Positions 52,182 to 61,134 of a stretch of 64,000 nucleotides of DNA are shown here, piece after piece; position 1 is the stretch's first letter; the number at the start of each line of letters is the position of its first letter. This DNA comes from Mesorhizobium sp. L-8-3 (GTDB taxonomy: Bacteria; Pseudomonadota; Alphaproteobacteria; Rhizobiales; Rhizobiaceae), in NCBI RefSeq assembly GCF_016756615.1, contig NZ_AP023262.1, positions 4,651,501-4,715,500 on the forward strand, given 5' to 3'. Under the pieces are notes generated by a model that saw nothing but the letters and a program-made list of their open reading frames with translations, was not told the DNA's origin and did not search any database. Both the position numbers and the translations under genes were made by a program.

Positions 52182-53222
52182 TCAGACGGTGTCGAGGCTG
52201 GCGGGAATGTAGATGTAGCTGCTGCCAGCCCTGGCAAGGTGGCCGATGCCCGGGAAAGGAAAGTGATAGCTGAGAAAGCCGAGCCGGTCGGTGGCGATGA
52301 TGTCGTACAGGCGTTTGCGTGTCGCGACCATCATCGCCGGATCCGCGTCCGCCACGAAGTTGACTTCGGGGTGACGTGTGAAAACCGCCTGGTGATGGCC
52401 AAGGTCGGCCGTGTTCAGCAATGTCCTGCCGGCAGATTCGATAGCAAAGATCATGTGTCCCAGGGTGTGCCCGGGGGCAGCGATCGCGCGAATGCCGGGT
52501 ATGACTTCTTCGCCATTGCCGATCATGACGATGCGGTCGGCGACGGCCGTTATCTGGCGCTTCAACTCCGGTGCAAATGGGTCATTTGGGTTTGGCTCGC
52601 CGACGATTATCTCATGGTCGATTTCGGAAATGTAGACCTGCGCCTTCTCGAAAACCGGTTTGCCGGCGGCATTCACCAATCCCAGAAGGTGATCCGGATG
52701 GCCGTGGGTCAAGATGATGTCGGTGACGCTCGCCGGGTCGATCGCGGCGCTGTCCAAATTGGCGCGCAGATGGCCGGCGGTCGGGCCGATCAGGGGCGAT
52801 CCGCCGGTGCCGGTGTCGAACATCACCCGTCGCCCGCCGATGTCGACGATCATGATGTTTTGCGCCAGCGACGTATCTGTCTCCGACAGGAAGTTGTCAC
52901 GAAGCGATTTTTCCAGGTCGCCGTCCTTCAGTCCGAGGAACCACTTTTTCGGATCGCCAATGGCGATGCGCCCGTCGCTGACGACGGTGACGGACGCATC
53001 GCCGAGCCTGAAACGTGTCCAGGGTTGGAGATCGGAATGCGACGTGATCTGCAACGTGACCTCGCTGGCTTCTGACATTTTTTCTCCGTTCGTTCCTGCT
53101 GTTGCTTGGTCGCCGGCCAGCGCCACCCCAGCGCGGTTCATGGTCGCCGTCAAACCGGCGGCGTATATCGCACCGGCCCCGAGAAAATCCCGTCGCGTAC
53201 CAGTCCTGCCCTTCCACACCAT
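52182..53222 (-). CDS. secreted metallo-beta-lactamase-fold hydrolase
   Basis: A 346-residue MBL-fold protein with an N-terminal Tat-like signal (GTRRDFLGAGAIYA). Metal ligands are in THGHPDHLLGL, APGHTLGHM and TADLGHH. Relatives hydrolyse lactones or thioesters, so it could open a ring lactone in the periplasm. ATG 53222 is preceded by a ribosome site (TCGGAGGA) and an operator 28 bases upstream. Confidence 0.82.
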   Translation of the reverse strand: MVWKGRTGTRRDFLGAGAIYAAGLTATMNRAGVALAGDQATAGTNGEKMSEASEVTLQITSHSDLQPWTRFRLGDASVTVVSDGRIAIGDPKKWFLGLKDGDLEKSLRDNFLSETDTSLAQNIMIVDIGGRRVMFDTGTGGSPLIGPTAGHLRANLDSAAIDPASVTDIILTHGHPDHLLGLVNAAGKPVFEKAQVYISEIDHEIIVGEPNPNDPFAPELKRQITAVADRIVMIGNGEEVIPGIRAIAAPGHTLGHMIFAIESAGRTLLNTADLGHHQAVFTRHPEVNFVADADPAMMVATRKRLYDIIATDRLGFLSYHFPFPGIGHLARAGSSYIYIPASLDTV

Positions 53223-53250
53223 CGTTTCCTCCGAGATGATGCTGTATCAA

Positions 53251-53264
53251 AATATTCGGACATT
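53251..53264. promoter_or_regulatory. operator site E (metallo-beta-lactamase-fold gene)
   Basis: AATATTCGGACATT differs from the perfect palindrome at two positions. It lies 28 bases upstream of the hydrolase start on the reverse strand. Confidence 0.6.
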
Positions 53265-53319
53265 TAGTCTCGTTTTTTTTGGCCTGCCATGGAGCAGTCG
53301 CCCGGTCAGATGCGCCCGG

Positions 53320-54324
53320 TCAAATGCGAATGACGATCTTGCCGAAATGACCACGCTTGCCGAAGGTGGCGAACGCGTCGGGTGCCTGACCGAAGTCAAA
53401 GACGCGGTCGATCACCGGGCTAAGGCCATGCACTTCGATTGCTCGGTTCATCGCCTCGAATTCTGTGCGGCTGCCGACGCTGATCCTGCGGTAGGTAGCG
53501 ATGGCACGCATCAAGGTTGCAGGGTCGATGGGCGGCGCGCCAACCGGCCTGCCGACGAGATTGATCTGGGCATTGACCGCTGCTGCGGTGATCGACTGTT
53601 CCAGGGTGTCCGCCTCGCCGATCTCGACAATGTGGTCGGCTCCGATCCCGCCGGTTTCCACCCGGACAGCCTGTCCCCATGTCGGCATATCGCGGTAGTT
53701 GATGACGATGTCGGCGCCGAGCGCCTTCAATCGGGCGGCCTTATCGGCGCTCGAGGTTGTGGCCACCACCCGCGCCCCGGCGAGCTTGGCGAACTGTAGG
53801 GCGAATAACGATACGCCGCCGCTGCCTTGGACCAGGACCGTCTCTCCCGGAAGGAGAGGGCGCGCGCCGGTGAAGAGCTGCCAGGCGGTCAGAGCAGCGC
53901 AAGGCAAGGTGGATACTTCTTCATAGGTGAGCCCTGCCGGAGCCTTGACCAAGGCTTCCTCCGGGAAGACGACGTATTCGGAAAGCATCCCGTCGATGGT
54001 AGCTCCAGGCTGGACCTTTCGAGCGTCCGCCGGCAGCGGACCCGCGATCCAGTGGGGCAGGAATGTGCTGGCGACGCGATCGCCCACTGCAAGGCGGGTG
54101 ACGTCTTCTCCGAGTTCCACCACTTCGCCGGCACCATCGGAGAGCGGCACCAGCCCGGCGGTCTTCGCCGGGAAGTGTCCGTGCAGGATCTTGAGATCGA
54201 GATAGTTGAGCGATGCCGCCCGCATCCTGACCAATACATCATGCCGGCCGGGGCAAGGGCGTTCCGCCTCTTCCAACGTTAGTCCCTCGATGCTGCCCGA
54301 ACCGTCCAGCCTATAGCGCTTCAT
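53320..54324 (-). CDS. zinc-independent medium-chain (quinone oxidoreductase-like) dehydrogenase
   Basis: A 334-residue MDR enzyme: PGRHDVLVRMRAASLNYLDLKILHG, VPLSDGAGEVVELGEDV, LVQGSGGVSLFALQFAKLAGA (NADPH site) and VDRVFDFGQAPDAF. The catalytic zinc cysteine of alcohol dehydrogenases is absent, as in quinone or enoyl reductases. It may reduce an enone or enoyl group. ATG 54324 has AGCGGAGGAA and an operator 22 bases upstream. Confidence 0.85.
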   Translation of the reverse strand: MKRYRLDGSGSIEGLTLEEAERPCPGRHDVLVRMRAASLNYLDLKILHGHFPAKTAGLVPLSDGAGEVVELGEDVTRLAVGDRVASTFLPHWIAGPLPADARKVQPGATIDGMLSEYVVFPEEALVKAPAGLTYEEVSTLPCAALTAWQLFTGARPLLPGETVLVQGSGGVSLFALQFAKLAGARVVATTSSADKAARLKALGADIVINYRDMPTWGQAVRVETGGIGADHIVEIGEADTLEQSITAAAVNAQINLVGRPVGAPPIDPATLMRAIATYRRISVGSRTEFEAMNRAIEVHGLSPVIDRVFDFGQAPDAFATFGKRGHFGKIVIRI

Positions 54325-54346
54325 CTGTTCCTCCGCTGATCGACGA

Positions 54347-54360
54347 TATGTACGAACATT
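54347..54360. promoter_or_regulatory. operator site F (MDR dehydrogenase)
   Basis: TATGTACGAACATT; the inner ATGT-ACGA-ACAT matches the consensus. It lies 22 bases before the reverse-strand MDR gene, within the divergent promoter shared with the hydratase. Confidence 0.7.
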
Positions 54361-54432
54361 GTGGTTGGCGGGCAAGCATCAATTCTTCCACCCATTCCGA
54401 AAAAGCCGCTTGCGTCTGAAGGACTCATGCTA

Positions 54433-54446
54433 TATGTCCGGACATT
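54433..54446. promoter_or_regulatory. operator site G (BadI-like hydrolase operon)
   Basis: TATGTCCGGACATT contains the perfect 12 bp palindrome ATGTCCGGACAT. It sits 37 bases before the BadI-like ATG and would control the six-gene forward operon. Confidence 0.72.
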
Positions 54447-54483
54447 ATGGATCAAGCAAAGGCGCTCAGGCTGGGAGGGACGC

Positions 54484-55290
54484 ATGGACTGCGGTGAATA
54501 TTCGGACATCCTGTACGACGTGAAGAACCGGACCGCGACCATCACTTTCAACCGGCCGCATCGATTGAACGCCTTCACGCGCAACACCTACTACGAGGTA
54601 ACCGACGCGATCCGCCGCGCCGGATGGGACCGCGACATCAACGCCATCGTGCTGACAGGTGCAGGCGATCGTGCTTTCGCCATCGGCGGCGACAAGCAGG
54701 AAAAGAAGGCCGACCGCGTCGACAGCGGCATCGGCATTCTCGGTAATGGGGTCGAGGAGTTGCAGACGATAATCCGCGATGTGCCGAAGCCGGTTATCGC
54801 GAAGGTGCGCGGCTATGCCGTTGGCTCCGGCAACGTTCTCGTCACGCTGTGCGATCTCGCAATCGCCAGCGAGAGCGCCAGTTTCGGGCAGGTCGGTCCC
54901 AAGGTGGGGTCGGTGGACGCTGGATTTGGCACCGCCTATCTCGCCCGCACCATCGGTGAGAAGCGCGCCCGAGAGTTTTGGTACCTGTGCAGGCGCTATT
55001 CGGCCCGCGAAGCCTTCGAGATGGGGCTGATCAACGCCGTGGTGCCGGATGCCGACCTCGACGCCGAGGTGGAGCGTTGGTGCGACGAAATCAACGAGAA
55101 GAGCCCAACGGCCATTGCCATCGCCAAGCGCTCATTCAACGCCGACAGCGAGAACATTCGCGGCATCGGTCACTTGGCCTTCTCGGCTCTGGCCCTCTAC
55201 TTCGGCACGGAGGAGGCCAAGGAAGGCGGCGCGGCGCTACGCGAAAAGCGCCAGCCCGACTTCCACAGCAAGAAGTACCGCGGCCACTAG
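54484..55290 (+). CDS. BadI-like 2-ketocyclohexanecarboxyl-CoA hydrolase (crotonase fold)
   Basis: A 268-residue crotonase-family protein very like Rhodopseudomonas BadI: VLTGAGDRAFAIGGDKQ, IRDVPKPVIAKVRGYAVGSGNV, FGQVGPKVGSVDAGFGTAYLAR and SPTAIAIAKRSFN. BadI opens the ring of a beta-keto alicyclic CoA ester to pimelyl-CoA, so this enzyme probably performs the ring cleavage of the pathway. ATG 54484 has GGGAGGGA. It heads the forward operon. Confidence 0.87.
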   Translation: MDCGEYSDILYDVKNRTATITFNRPHRLNAFTRNTYYEVTDAIRRAGWDRDINAIVLTGAGDRAFAIGGDKQEKKADRVDSGIGILGNGVEELQTIIRDVPKPVIAKVRGYAVGSGNVLVTLCDLAIASESASFGQVGPKVGSVDAGFGTAYLARTIGEKRAREFWYLCRRYSAREAFEMGLINAVVPDADLDAEVERWCDEINEKSPTAIAIAKRSFNADSENIRGIGHLAFSALALYFGTEEAKEGGAALREKRQPDFHSKKYRGH

Positions 55291-55322
55291 CCGCCCGTTC
55301 CCAGACGCTTTGGAGAATGAGG

Positions 55323-57488
55323 ATGTCCAGTCGAACCGCAGGCTCGCGCTTGCTCGAAGGCCTTGTCGTTGTCGAGATCGGAACGCGTCTTGCCGCGACC
55401 GCATGCGGCTCCCTGATGGCCGATCTTGGCGCCGAGGTGGTGCTGGTCGAAGATAAGGCGGGGCCGCGGCCGGAGCGGGCACTGGCGGCGGCCGGCAAGC
55501 GCAGTCTGTTCGTGGACAGCCGGGACGCGGGAGACCGCGTGGTTTTGTTTAGGCTGGTCGATGCGGCGGATGTGGTTCTGCTCTCGTCCGACGCGAACGC
55601 GCTTGATTCTGAAATCTGGAGCCGAGCACGTCCGGAGCGCCAGATTCTCTGCGACCTGACGGCCTATGGCCACAGCGGGCCGCTCGCTGGCACCGCGCAT
55701 TCGGAGGCGCTGGTGCAGGCCATGGCGGCCATTGCGGACACCACCGGCCGTCCCGACGGGCTGCCGACCTTCACCGGAGCGCCGTTCATCGACATGGAGA
55801 CGGCCGTCTACGGACTTGCCGCGATTATGGCTGCAACGCTGGTGCGACTGCGGACCGGGATCGGCCAGCGGATCGACATGGCGCTCTACGACGTTGGCGT
55901 GAACGCACTGCTGACCTTCATTCCCCTCGTGCTTGTCGACCGCCACGCGACACGCGCCGGGAACCGCCACCCCGCTCTCGCAACCTGGAACGCGTTCAGG
56001 GCACTGGACGGTTGGGTTCTCATCTGCGGACCCACGAATGTGCAGTGGCGCAAGCTTTGCACGGTGATGGACCGGCCCGCGCTCGTCGATGCGCCTGCGT
56101 TCCGAACCCCGTCGGCGCGGGTTGATAATGTGGATCTGCTTGACGCGCATGTCGGTGCCTGGGTCGCAGGACTGACGGCCGCACGCTGCATCGAGCTTGT
56201 CTCGGAACAAGGCATCCCCTGCGGCCCGATCCTGCCGCTGGAAGCCATCGCTAAGGAGCCCAATCTCGTTCATCGCGGGATGGTGCTCGAAGCGTCGGAC
56301 CCCCTGACGGGGCTCAAGCTGCGGATCCCCGGCAATCCGATCCGCGCGACTGGAGCGGACGTGCCGGTCGCCAAGCCGGTTCCGATGCCCGATGCCGACC
56401 GTTCGTGGTGCCTTGAGCGCGCCGGCACGGATACCGGAGCTGTCAAGCGCGTCACGGGGGACGTTCGCCTTTCCGGCCGCCCGCTCGAAGGAGTGCGCAT
56501 CATCGAAATCGGCATGAATACGGTGGCACCCCTGGCCTGCCGTCAGCTTGGGGCGCTGGGAGCCGACGTCATCAAGGTCGAGCCGCCAACGGGCGACACC
56601 AACCGTATCAACGCGCCGCTGCGCGCCGATGGCGAGGCCTATGTCTACGCCTTGAGCAACAGCGACAAGCGCGGCATCGTGCTGGACCTGAAGCAGCCCA
56701 GCGATCGCGAAACACTCTGGACCTTGCTCGGAACCGCCGATGTGGTGATGGAGAACCTCAAGCCTGGTTCGCTTCACAAGCTGGGCTTCGGCGCGCAAGA
56801 GGTGCAGCAGCGATACCCCTCCATCGTTTATTGTTCCGTCAATGGCTTCGGCTATGACAGCGTCTACCCTGGCAGGCCTGCGTTGGATACGGTTATTCAG
56901 GGCATGTCGGGCGCCATGGCGGCGACACAAGTCGACGGCGTGCCAATGAAGGCTGGCATCTCTATCTCGGATCAGCTCGGCGGCCAGTTCGGCCTGGCTG
57001 GTACGCTGGCCGCGCTCTTCGCCCGAGAAACGGGCGGCAAGGCTGTCCACCTCGACATCGCCATGCAGGACTGTTCAGCCTGGGCGACGCAGGCGTGCTG
57101 GAATGGGCAAGCCGGCGCGCCGCCGGTGATAGTGGCAGCATCCGACCGGCTTGTCGCGATCGAAGGCGACGTGTCGCTTGTGCCGTCCGCCTCGACGCTG
57201 TCGGCCGCCGAACTCGTCGAGAAGGCCCGCGGCCTGGGGCGCGCAGCCGCGCCCATCCTTTCCGTAAAGGATGTGATGGAAAATCCGCAGACGGCCGCAC
57301 GCGGCCTGCTCAAGACCGTGCCGACGGCGGACAACGACGAATGGCTGGTGCTCGGATCGCCGCTCAAGCTGTTGTCGACGCCCGCGGAAGTGCGCTCAGC
57401 CATGCCTCGGCTTGGTTTTGTCCACGTCGAACTGGCGCACGAACTCGGTCTGCCTGCGTCAAAGACACCCTTGACGCTGAGGGCCTGA
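55323..57488 (+). CDS. tandem CaiB/BaiF (family III) CoA-transferase fusion
   Basis: A 721-residue protein with two CaiB/BaiF modules in one chain. The first (about 10-375) has the catalytic aspartate at D157 (GAPFIDMET) and is full length. The second (about 388-720) begins PLEGVRIIEIG and has D550 (GISISDQLGG) but a shortened small domain. Family III enzymes move CoA between acids; natural enzymes are dimers of interlocked rings, so one chain could supply both halves. The ATG at 55323 is favoured by GGAGA six bases upstream; 55317 is possible. Confidence 0.87.
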   Translation: MSSRTAGSRLLEGLVVVEIGTRLAATACGSLMADLGAEVVLVEDKAGPRPERALAAAGKRSLFVDSRDAGDRVVLFRLVDAADVVLLSSDANALDSEIWSRARPERQILCDLTAYGHSGPLAGTAHSEALVQAMAAIADTTGRPDGLPTFTGAPFIDMETAVYGLAAIMAATLVRLRTGIGQRIDMALYDVGVNALLTFIPLVLVDRHATRAGNRHPALATWNAFRALDGWVLICGPTNVQWRKLCTVMDRPALVDAPAFRTPSARVDNVDLLDAHVGAWVAGLTAARCIELVSEQGIPCGPILPLEAIAKEPNLVHRGMVLEASDPLTGLKLRIPGNPIRATGADVPVAKPVPMPDADRSWCLERAGTDTGAVKRVTGDVRLSGRPLEGVRIIEIGMNTVAPLACRQLGALGADVIKVEPPTGDTNRINAPLRADGEAYVYALSNSDKRGIVLDLKQPSDRETLWTLLGTADVVMENLKPGSLHKLGFGAQEVQQRYPSIVYCSVNGFGYDSVYPGRPALDTVIQGMSGAMAATQVDGVPMKAGISISDQLGGQFGLAGTLAALFARETGGKAVHLDIAMQDCSAWATQACWNGQAGAPPVIVAASDRLVAIEGDVSLVPSASTLSAAELVEKARGLGRAAAPILSVKDVMENPQTAARGLLKTVPTADNDEWLVLGSPLKLLSTPAEVRSAMPRLGFVHVELAHELGLPASKTPLTLRA

Positions 57489-57493
57489 CCGCC

Positions 57494-58678
57494 ATGCCCG
57501 ATTACACACGCCTCGATCGTTTGTCGGGAGAAGCCTGTCTCGTCGGTATAGGCGAAACGGATTATCGCGCAGATTATCACTTCAAGCCGGCTTCGGACTC
57601 GCCCGATTCCTATGCGCTGGCCGCACGCGCCTTTGCGCGGGCGCTGGTCGACAGCGGTCTAAGCAAGGATGACATCGACGGCTTGGTGGTCGGGCCAACG
57701 CTTGCCATGGAGCGTACGGGTGAAGTCCTGGGGCTGGACACCCGCTTCACGGCGCAGGCCGATGCGGTGAACGCCATCATCCAGGCGACACTCGCCATCA
57801 ACGTCGGCCTCGCCGAATGTGTTGCCCTCGTCTACGGCAACAATCAGCGCTCGGCGTCGACACAATATGGCGGACCCAACGCCATGGGAGGCGAGCGTTT
57901 CCAGGCCTATGTCTATTATGCCCCGTGGGGGTTGACCTCGCAGGGCGCGCTCTACGCCATGATGGCGAACCGCTACATGGCCGAGACCGGGTTTCGTCCG
58001 GCCGATCTCGGCACCATAGCAATAGCAGAGCGCGATTTTGCTCGGCTCAACGACAACGCCATCCTGACCGAACCTCTCGGCATCGGCGACTATCTTTCCG
58101 GCAAGATCATCTGCGAGCCGCTGCGGCGCCCGGACTATTGCCTCGTCAACGACGGTGGAGTGGCGCTGATTGTCACCAGCAGGGAACGGGCGAAACGACT
58201 GGCCGTGCCGCTCGTTTCCGTTGTTGGCATCGGCGCCAGCGACCTTCACCGCGACGCCGCCAGCCTGCGCCCCCGCTTGCTTGACTTCTATCACAGCGGC
58301 CATGCGCAGACCGCTGCGCAGGTCTATCGCATGGCTGGCATCGGTCCTCGCGACATCGACGTGCTGCAGGTCTACGACAGCTTCAGTATCCATGTCCCGG
58401 TCGCACTGGAAGGTTTCGGTTTTTGTCCAATCGGGGAAGCGGCCCGCTTCATCGCTGAAACCGGCATCGGACCGGGCGGCGGCCTGCCCACCAATACTTC
58501 GGGCGGCATGCTTTGTGAAAGCTACATGCAGGGCTGGAACCATCAGGCGGAGGCCGTGCGCCAGTTGCGAGGCGCGGCAGGTCGACGTCAAGTCGAAGGT
58601 GCCAGGCACGCGCAGTACGTCTCCGACGTGGCCGGCAAGACCGCGTCCATCATCTATCGCGCGGAGGCATCGCGATGA
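57494..58678 (+). CDS. thiolase-fold lipid-transfer-like protein (aldolase candidate)
   Basis: A 394-residue thiolase superfamily protein of the SCP-x/Ltp2 type: LVGIGETDYRADY, VNDGGVALIVTSRERAK, LQVYDSFSIHVPVALEGFGF and LPTNTSGGMLCESYMQG. The nucleophilic cysteine of true thiolases (normally about residue 90) is absent; that helix reads TAQADAVNAIIQA. With a DUF35 partner immediately downstream, as in Ltp2-ChsH2 of steroid breakdown, it more likely catalyses a retro-aldol cleavage. Confidence 0.82.
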   Translation: MPDYTRLDRLSGEACLVGIGETDYRADYHFKPASDSPDSYALAARAFARALVDSGLSKDDIDGLVVGPTLAMERTGEVLGLDTRFTAQADAVNAIIQATLAINVGLAECVALVYGNNQRSASTQYGGPNAMGGERFQAYVYYAPWGLTSQGALYAMMANRYMAETGFRPADLGTIAIAERDFARLNDNAILTEPLGIGDYLSGKIICEPLRRPDYCLVNDGGVALIVTSRERAKRLAVPLVSVVGIGASDLHRDAASLRPRLLDFYHSGHAQTAAQVYRMAGIGPRDIDVLQVYDSFSIHVPVALEGFGFCPIGEAARFIAETGIGPGGGLPTNTSGGMLCESYMQGWNHQAEAVRQLRGAAGRRQVEGARHAQYVSDVAGKTASIIYRAEASR

Positions 58679-59103
58679 GCGTGAAACGGCCGCAGCCTCG
58701 GATCGGGCAGTATGACCGGCCATATTGGCAGTTTGCAGCGAATGATGAACTGCGCGTGCAGGCCTGCAGCCGCTGCGGTTGTCTGCGCTATCCTCCGGGG
58801 CCAGCTTGCCCGCAATGTCTTGCGGAGGAGACCGAGTGGCGGCTGCTCTCGGGCCGCGGACGGGTGGTGACGTGGACGACGTTCCACCGGGCTTACTTCC
58901 CCGACATCCCCGTCCCGTACACCGTCGTCAGCGTCGAGACCGTGGAAGGACCGCTGCTGATCGGCAACCTGGTTGACGGCGAGGGCGTGGAACCCGCTGT
59001 CGGCCTACCGGTGAGGGCCGTTTTCGAGGACGTTCTTCTTGGTTCGGAACAGGGGCGCTTGTGCCAATGGACTCCGATCCAGAAATCTACACCTGACACG
59101 TAA
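58675..59103 (+). CDS. DUF35 (zinc ribbon/OB-fold) partner protein
   Basis: A 142-residue DUF35 protein. The zinc ribbon is CSRCGCLRYPPGPACPQC and the OB fold follows (GRGRVVTWTTFHRAYFPDIPVPYTVVSVET). It overlaps the thiolase-fold gene by ATGA. DUF35 proteins bind acyl-CoA for thiolase-like partners and are needed for their activity in steroid side-chain degradation. Confidence 0.87.
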   Translation: MSVKRPQPRIGQYDRPYWQFAANDELRVQACSRCGCLRYPPGPACPQCLAEETEWRLLSGRGRVVTWTTFHRAYFPDIPVPYTVVSVETVEGPLLIGNLVDGEGVEPAVGLPVRAVFEDVLLGSEQGRLCQWTPIQKSTPDT

Positions 59104-59114
59104 TGGAGGATCAT

Positions 59115-59924
59115 GTGAACCAGCATGCAATCTCGACCGGTCTGCAGGCGATCGCACGCGGCCGCAACTTCGACGTGACCGGACGCGTGGTCATCATAAC
59201 CGGTGCCGGCCAGGGTATCGGACGCGAATATGCGCTCCAATTCGCCGCAGCGGGCGCCGTTCCTATCATAGCGGAACTCAACGAGACGAAGGCGAAGGCC
59301 GTGCAAGCGGAAATCGAGGGGCAGGGCGGCAAGGCGCTCGCCATCGCTACGGATATCTCCGACGTAAAGTCGGTCGAGATCATGGTCGAGGCCGTTCTCA
59401 GGGCGTTTGGTCGCATAGACGTCCTCGTCAACAATGCTGGCATCTTTTCCGGGCTGAAGATGCGGCCTTTCGACCAGATTCCACTGGAGGAGTGGGATAC
59501 GGTGCTGAAGGTCAACATCACCGGTTGCTTCCTTGCTTCCCGCGCGGTGCTGCCGGCAATGCGCACCGCGAAATGGGGGCGCATCATCAACATCACGTCG
59601 GGCTCGGTGCCCCTTGGCATCAAGAACTACCTGCACTACGTGACCTCCAAGTCGGCGCTGATCGGCATGACGAATGCGATGGCCCGGGAACTTGGGGCTG
59701 ACGGCATTACGGTCAATGCGGTGCAACCGGGCGGCACCTTCACGGAGATCCCACGCGAGACTGTCACCGAAGAAGGCAAAGCGCGGCTGATTGCCAGCCA
59801 GTGCATTCCGCGTGAAGAAGTGCCGATGGATCTCGTCGGTCTCGTCATGTTCCTGTCGACACAGGCGGCGGAGTTCATCACCGGACAGACCGTCGCCGTC
59901 GATGGCGGTCTGACCCATTGGTGA
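59115..59924 (+). CDS. short-chain dehydrogenase/reductase
   Basis: A 269-residue SDR: ITGAGQGIGREYAL (cofactor), VNNAGIF, the catalytic serine in NITSGSV and YVTSK (Tyr, Lys), and ITGQTVAVDGGLTHW at the end. It could oxidise a beta-hydroxy alicyclic CoA ester to the keto form used by the BadI-like enzyme. GTG 59115 has GGAGG five bases upstream; an ATG at 59103 overlapping the previous stop is an alternative. Confidence 0.87.
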   Translation: MNQHAISTGLQAIARGRNFDVTGRVVIITGAGQGIGREYALQFAAAGAVPIIAELNETKAKAVQAEIEGQGGKALAIATDISDVKSVEIMVEAVLRAFGRIDVLVNNAGIFSGLKMRPFDQIPLEEWDTVLKVNITGCFLASRAVLPAMRTAKWGRIINITSGSVPLGIKNYLHYVTSKSALIGMTNAMARELGADGITVNAVQPGGTFTEIPRETVTEEGKARLIASQCIPREEVPMDLVGLVMFLSTQAAEFITGQTVAVDGGLTHW

Positions 59925-59934
59925 GCACGAGGCC

Positions 59935-61134
59935 TTGGACCTTTTGCACCTTCCCCGGTTCAAGGTCGCGGTACCCGAATCCGTTCTCGGCGACCTGAGG
60001 CGGCGGCTCGAGGCAACACGCTGGCCCAATCAGGCCAATGCTCGGCCATGGGCCTATGGCGCGGATCTGGGCTATATGCAGGCCGTCCAGCGCCATTGGC
60101 TCGAGCGCCACGATTGGCGCACATGGGAGCGGCGCATCAACGCCTATGCCGGCTACCAGGTGTCGGTCGAATGCAAACTGATTCATTTTATCGTCGAACC
60201 GGGTTCCGGAGAAAACCCGCTGCCGCTGCTCCTGCTCCATGGGTGGCCAGGGTCGATGCTGGAATTCCTCGGTGTGATCGACCAGTTGGCGCATCCGGAG
60301 CGCTTTGGCGGCAGGGAGGAAGATGCCTTCACCGTAATCGTGCCGAGCTTGCCAGGCTTCGGCTTTTCGGAAGGGTTCGACATCCCCGTTCCGCCACGCG
60401 AGATCGCGCGGCGCATTGCATTGCTGATGACCGAAGTGCTGTGCATGGACCGCTATGTGCTTCAGGGCGGCGACTGGGGCGCGATAATCGGCTCCTGGAT
60501 TGCGCTCGACTTCCCAGAGCGATTGGTTGCACTCCACCACAACAGCCAAGGTCTCGGCGGCGGCCATTCCACGCCGCCCGACCATGGTTTGGACACGTTG
60601 ACGAGCGAGGAACTCGACTGGTTGGCGCGCAATGACGCCTACAAGCGCGGCAACTTCGGCTATTGGGACGTTCAAGGGAACGAGCCGCAAACACTCGCCT
60701 ACGGCCTTACCGACTCCCCAATCGGACTCGCGGCCTGGATCCTTCAGCGTTTCCAAGCCTGGACGCAGTGTGGATCGGACAAGCCTCCGCCCTTCGATCT
60801 GGATCACCTGATCGCCAACGTGATGATGTATTGGCTCGCTGGCATCAATGTGCCGAACTGGCTCTACGTCAGCCTGGTGGACGGCACCGCCAGACGCGTT
60901 GAAGCCGGCCGATGGATCGAGGTGCCGTCAGGCTTCCTGTTCGGGCCATCGGACAATGTAATCGCGCCGCCCCGGCGCTGGCTTGAGCGCGTCTTCAGAG
61001 ACATTCGAAGGTATGGAGTAGCTCCCCGCGGCGGCCACTTTCTCGCATTCGAGCAGCCCGATATTTTTGTGACGGAGATGCGGCGCTTTTTCGCCATTCA
61101 TCAGGGTGACCTCGATCCTTCCGGATTGTCTTGA
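59935..61134 (+). CDS. epoxide hydrolase, microsomal (EHN) type
   Basis: A 399-residue alpha/beta hydrolase. The N-terminal EHN domain (HLPRFKVAVPESVLGDLRRRL) precedes LLLHGWPGSMLEFL (oxyanion hole) and GGDWGAIIGSWIAL, where the Asp is the nucleophile; GGHFLAFEQP holds the catalytic His. It should open an epoxide to a diol, a common step in terpenoid breakdown. The TTG start has GAGG upstream; it is the last gene of the forward operon. Confidence 0.85.
   Translation: MDLLHLPRFKVAVPESVLGDLRRRLEATRWPNQANARPWAYGADLGYMQAVQRHWLERHDWRTWERRINAYAGYQVSVECKLIHFIVEPGSGENPLPLLLLHGWPGSMLEFLGVIDQLAHPERFGGREEDAFTVIVPSLPGFGFSEGFDIPVPPREIARRIALLMTEVLCMDRYVLQGGDWGAIIGSWIALDFPERLVALHHNSQGLGGGHSTPPDHGLDTLTSEELDWLARNDAYKRGNFGYWDVQGNEPQTLAYGLTDSPIGLAAWILQRFQAWTQCGSDKPPPFDLDHLIANVMMYWLAGINVPNWLYVSLVDGTARRVEAGRWIEVPSGFLFGPSDNVIAPPRRWLERVFRDIRRYGVAPRGGHFLAFEQPDIFVTEMRRFFAIHQGDLDPSGLS

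Noticed and set aside
55287..57050. Reverse-strand open frame of 587 codons opposite the tandem CoA-transferase
   Set aside because: The forward frame has two complete CaiB/BaiF motif sets; the reverse product is low-complexity and unrelated to known proteins.
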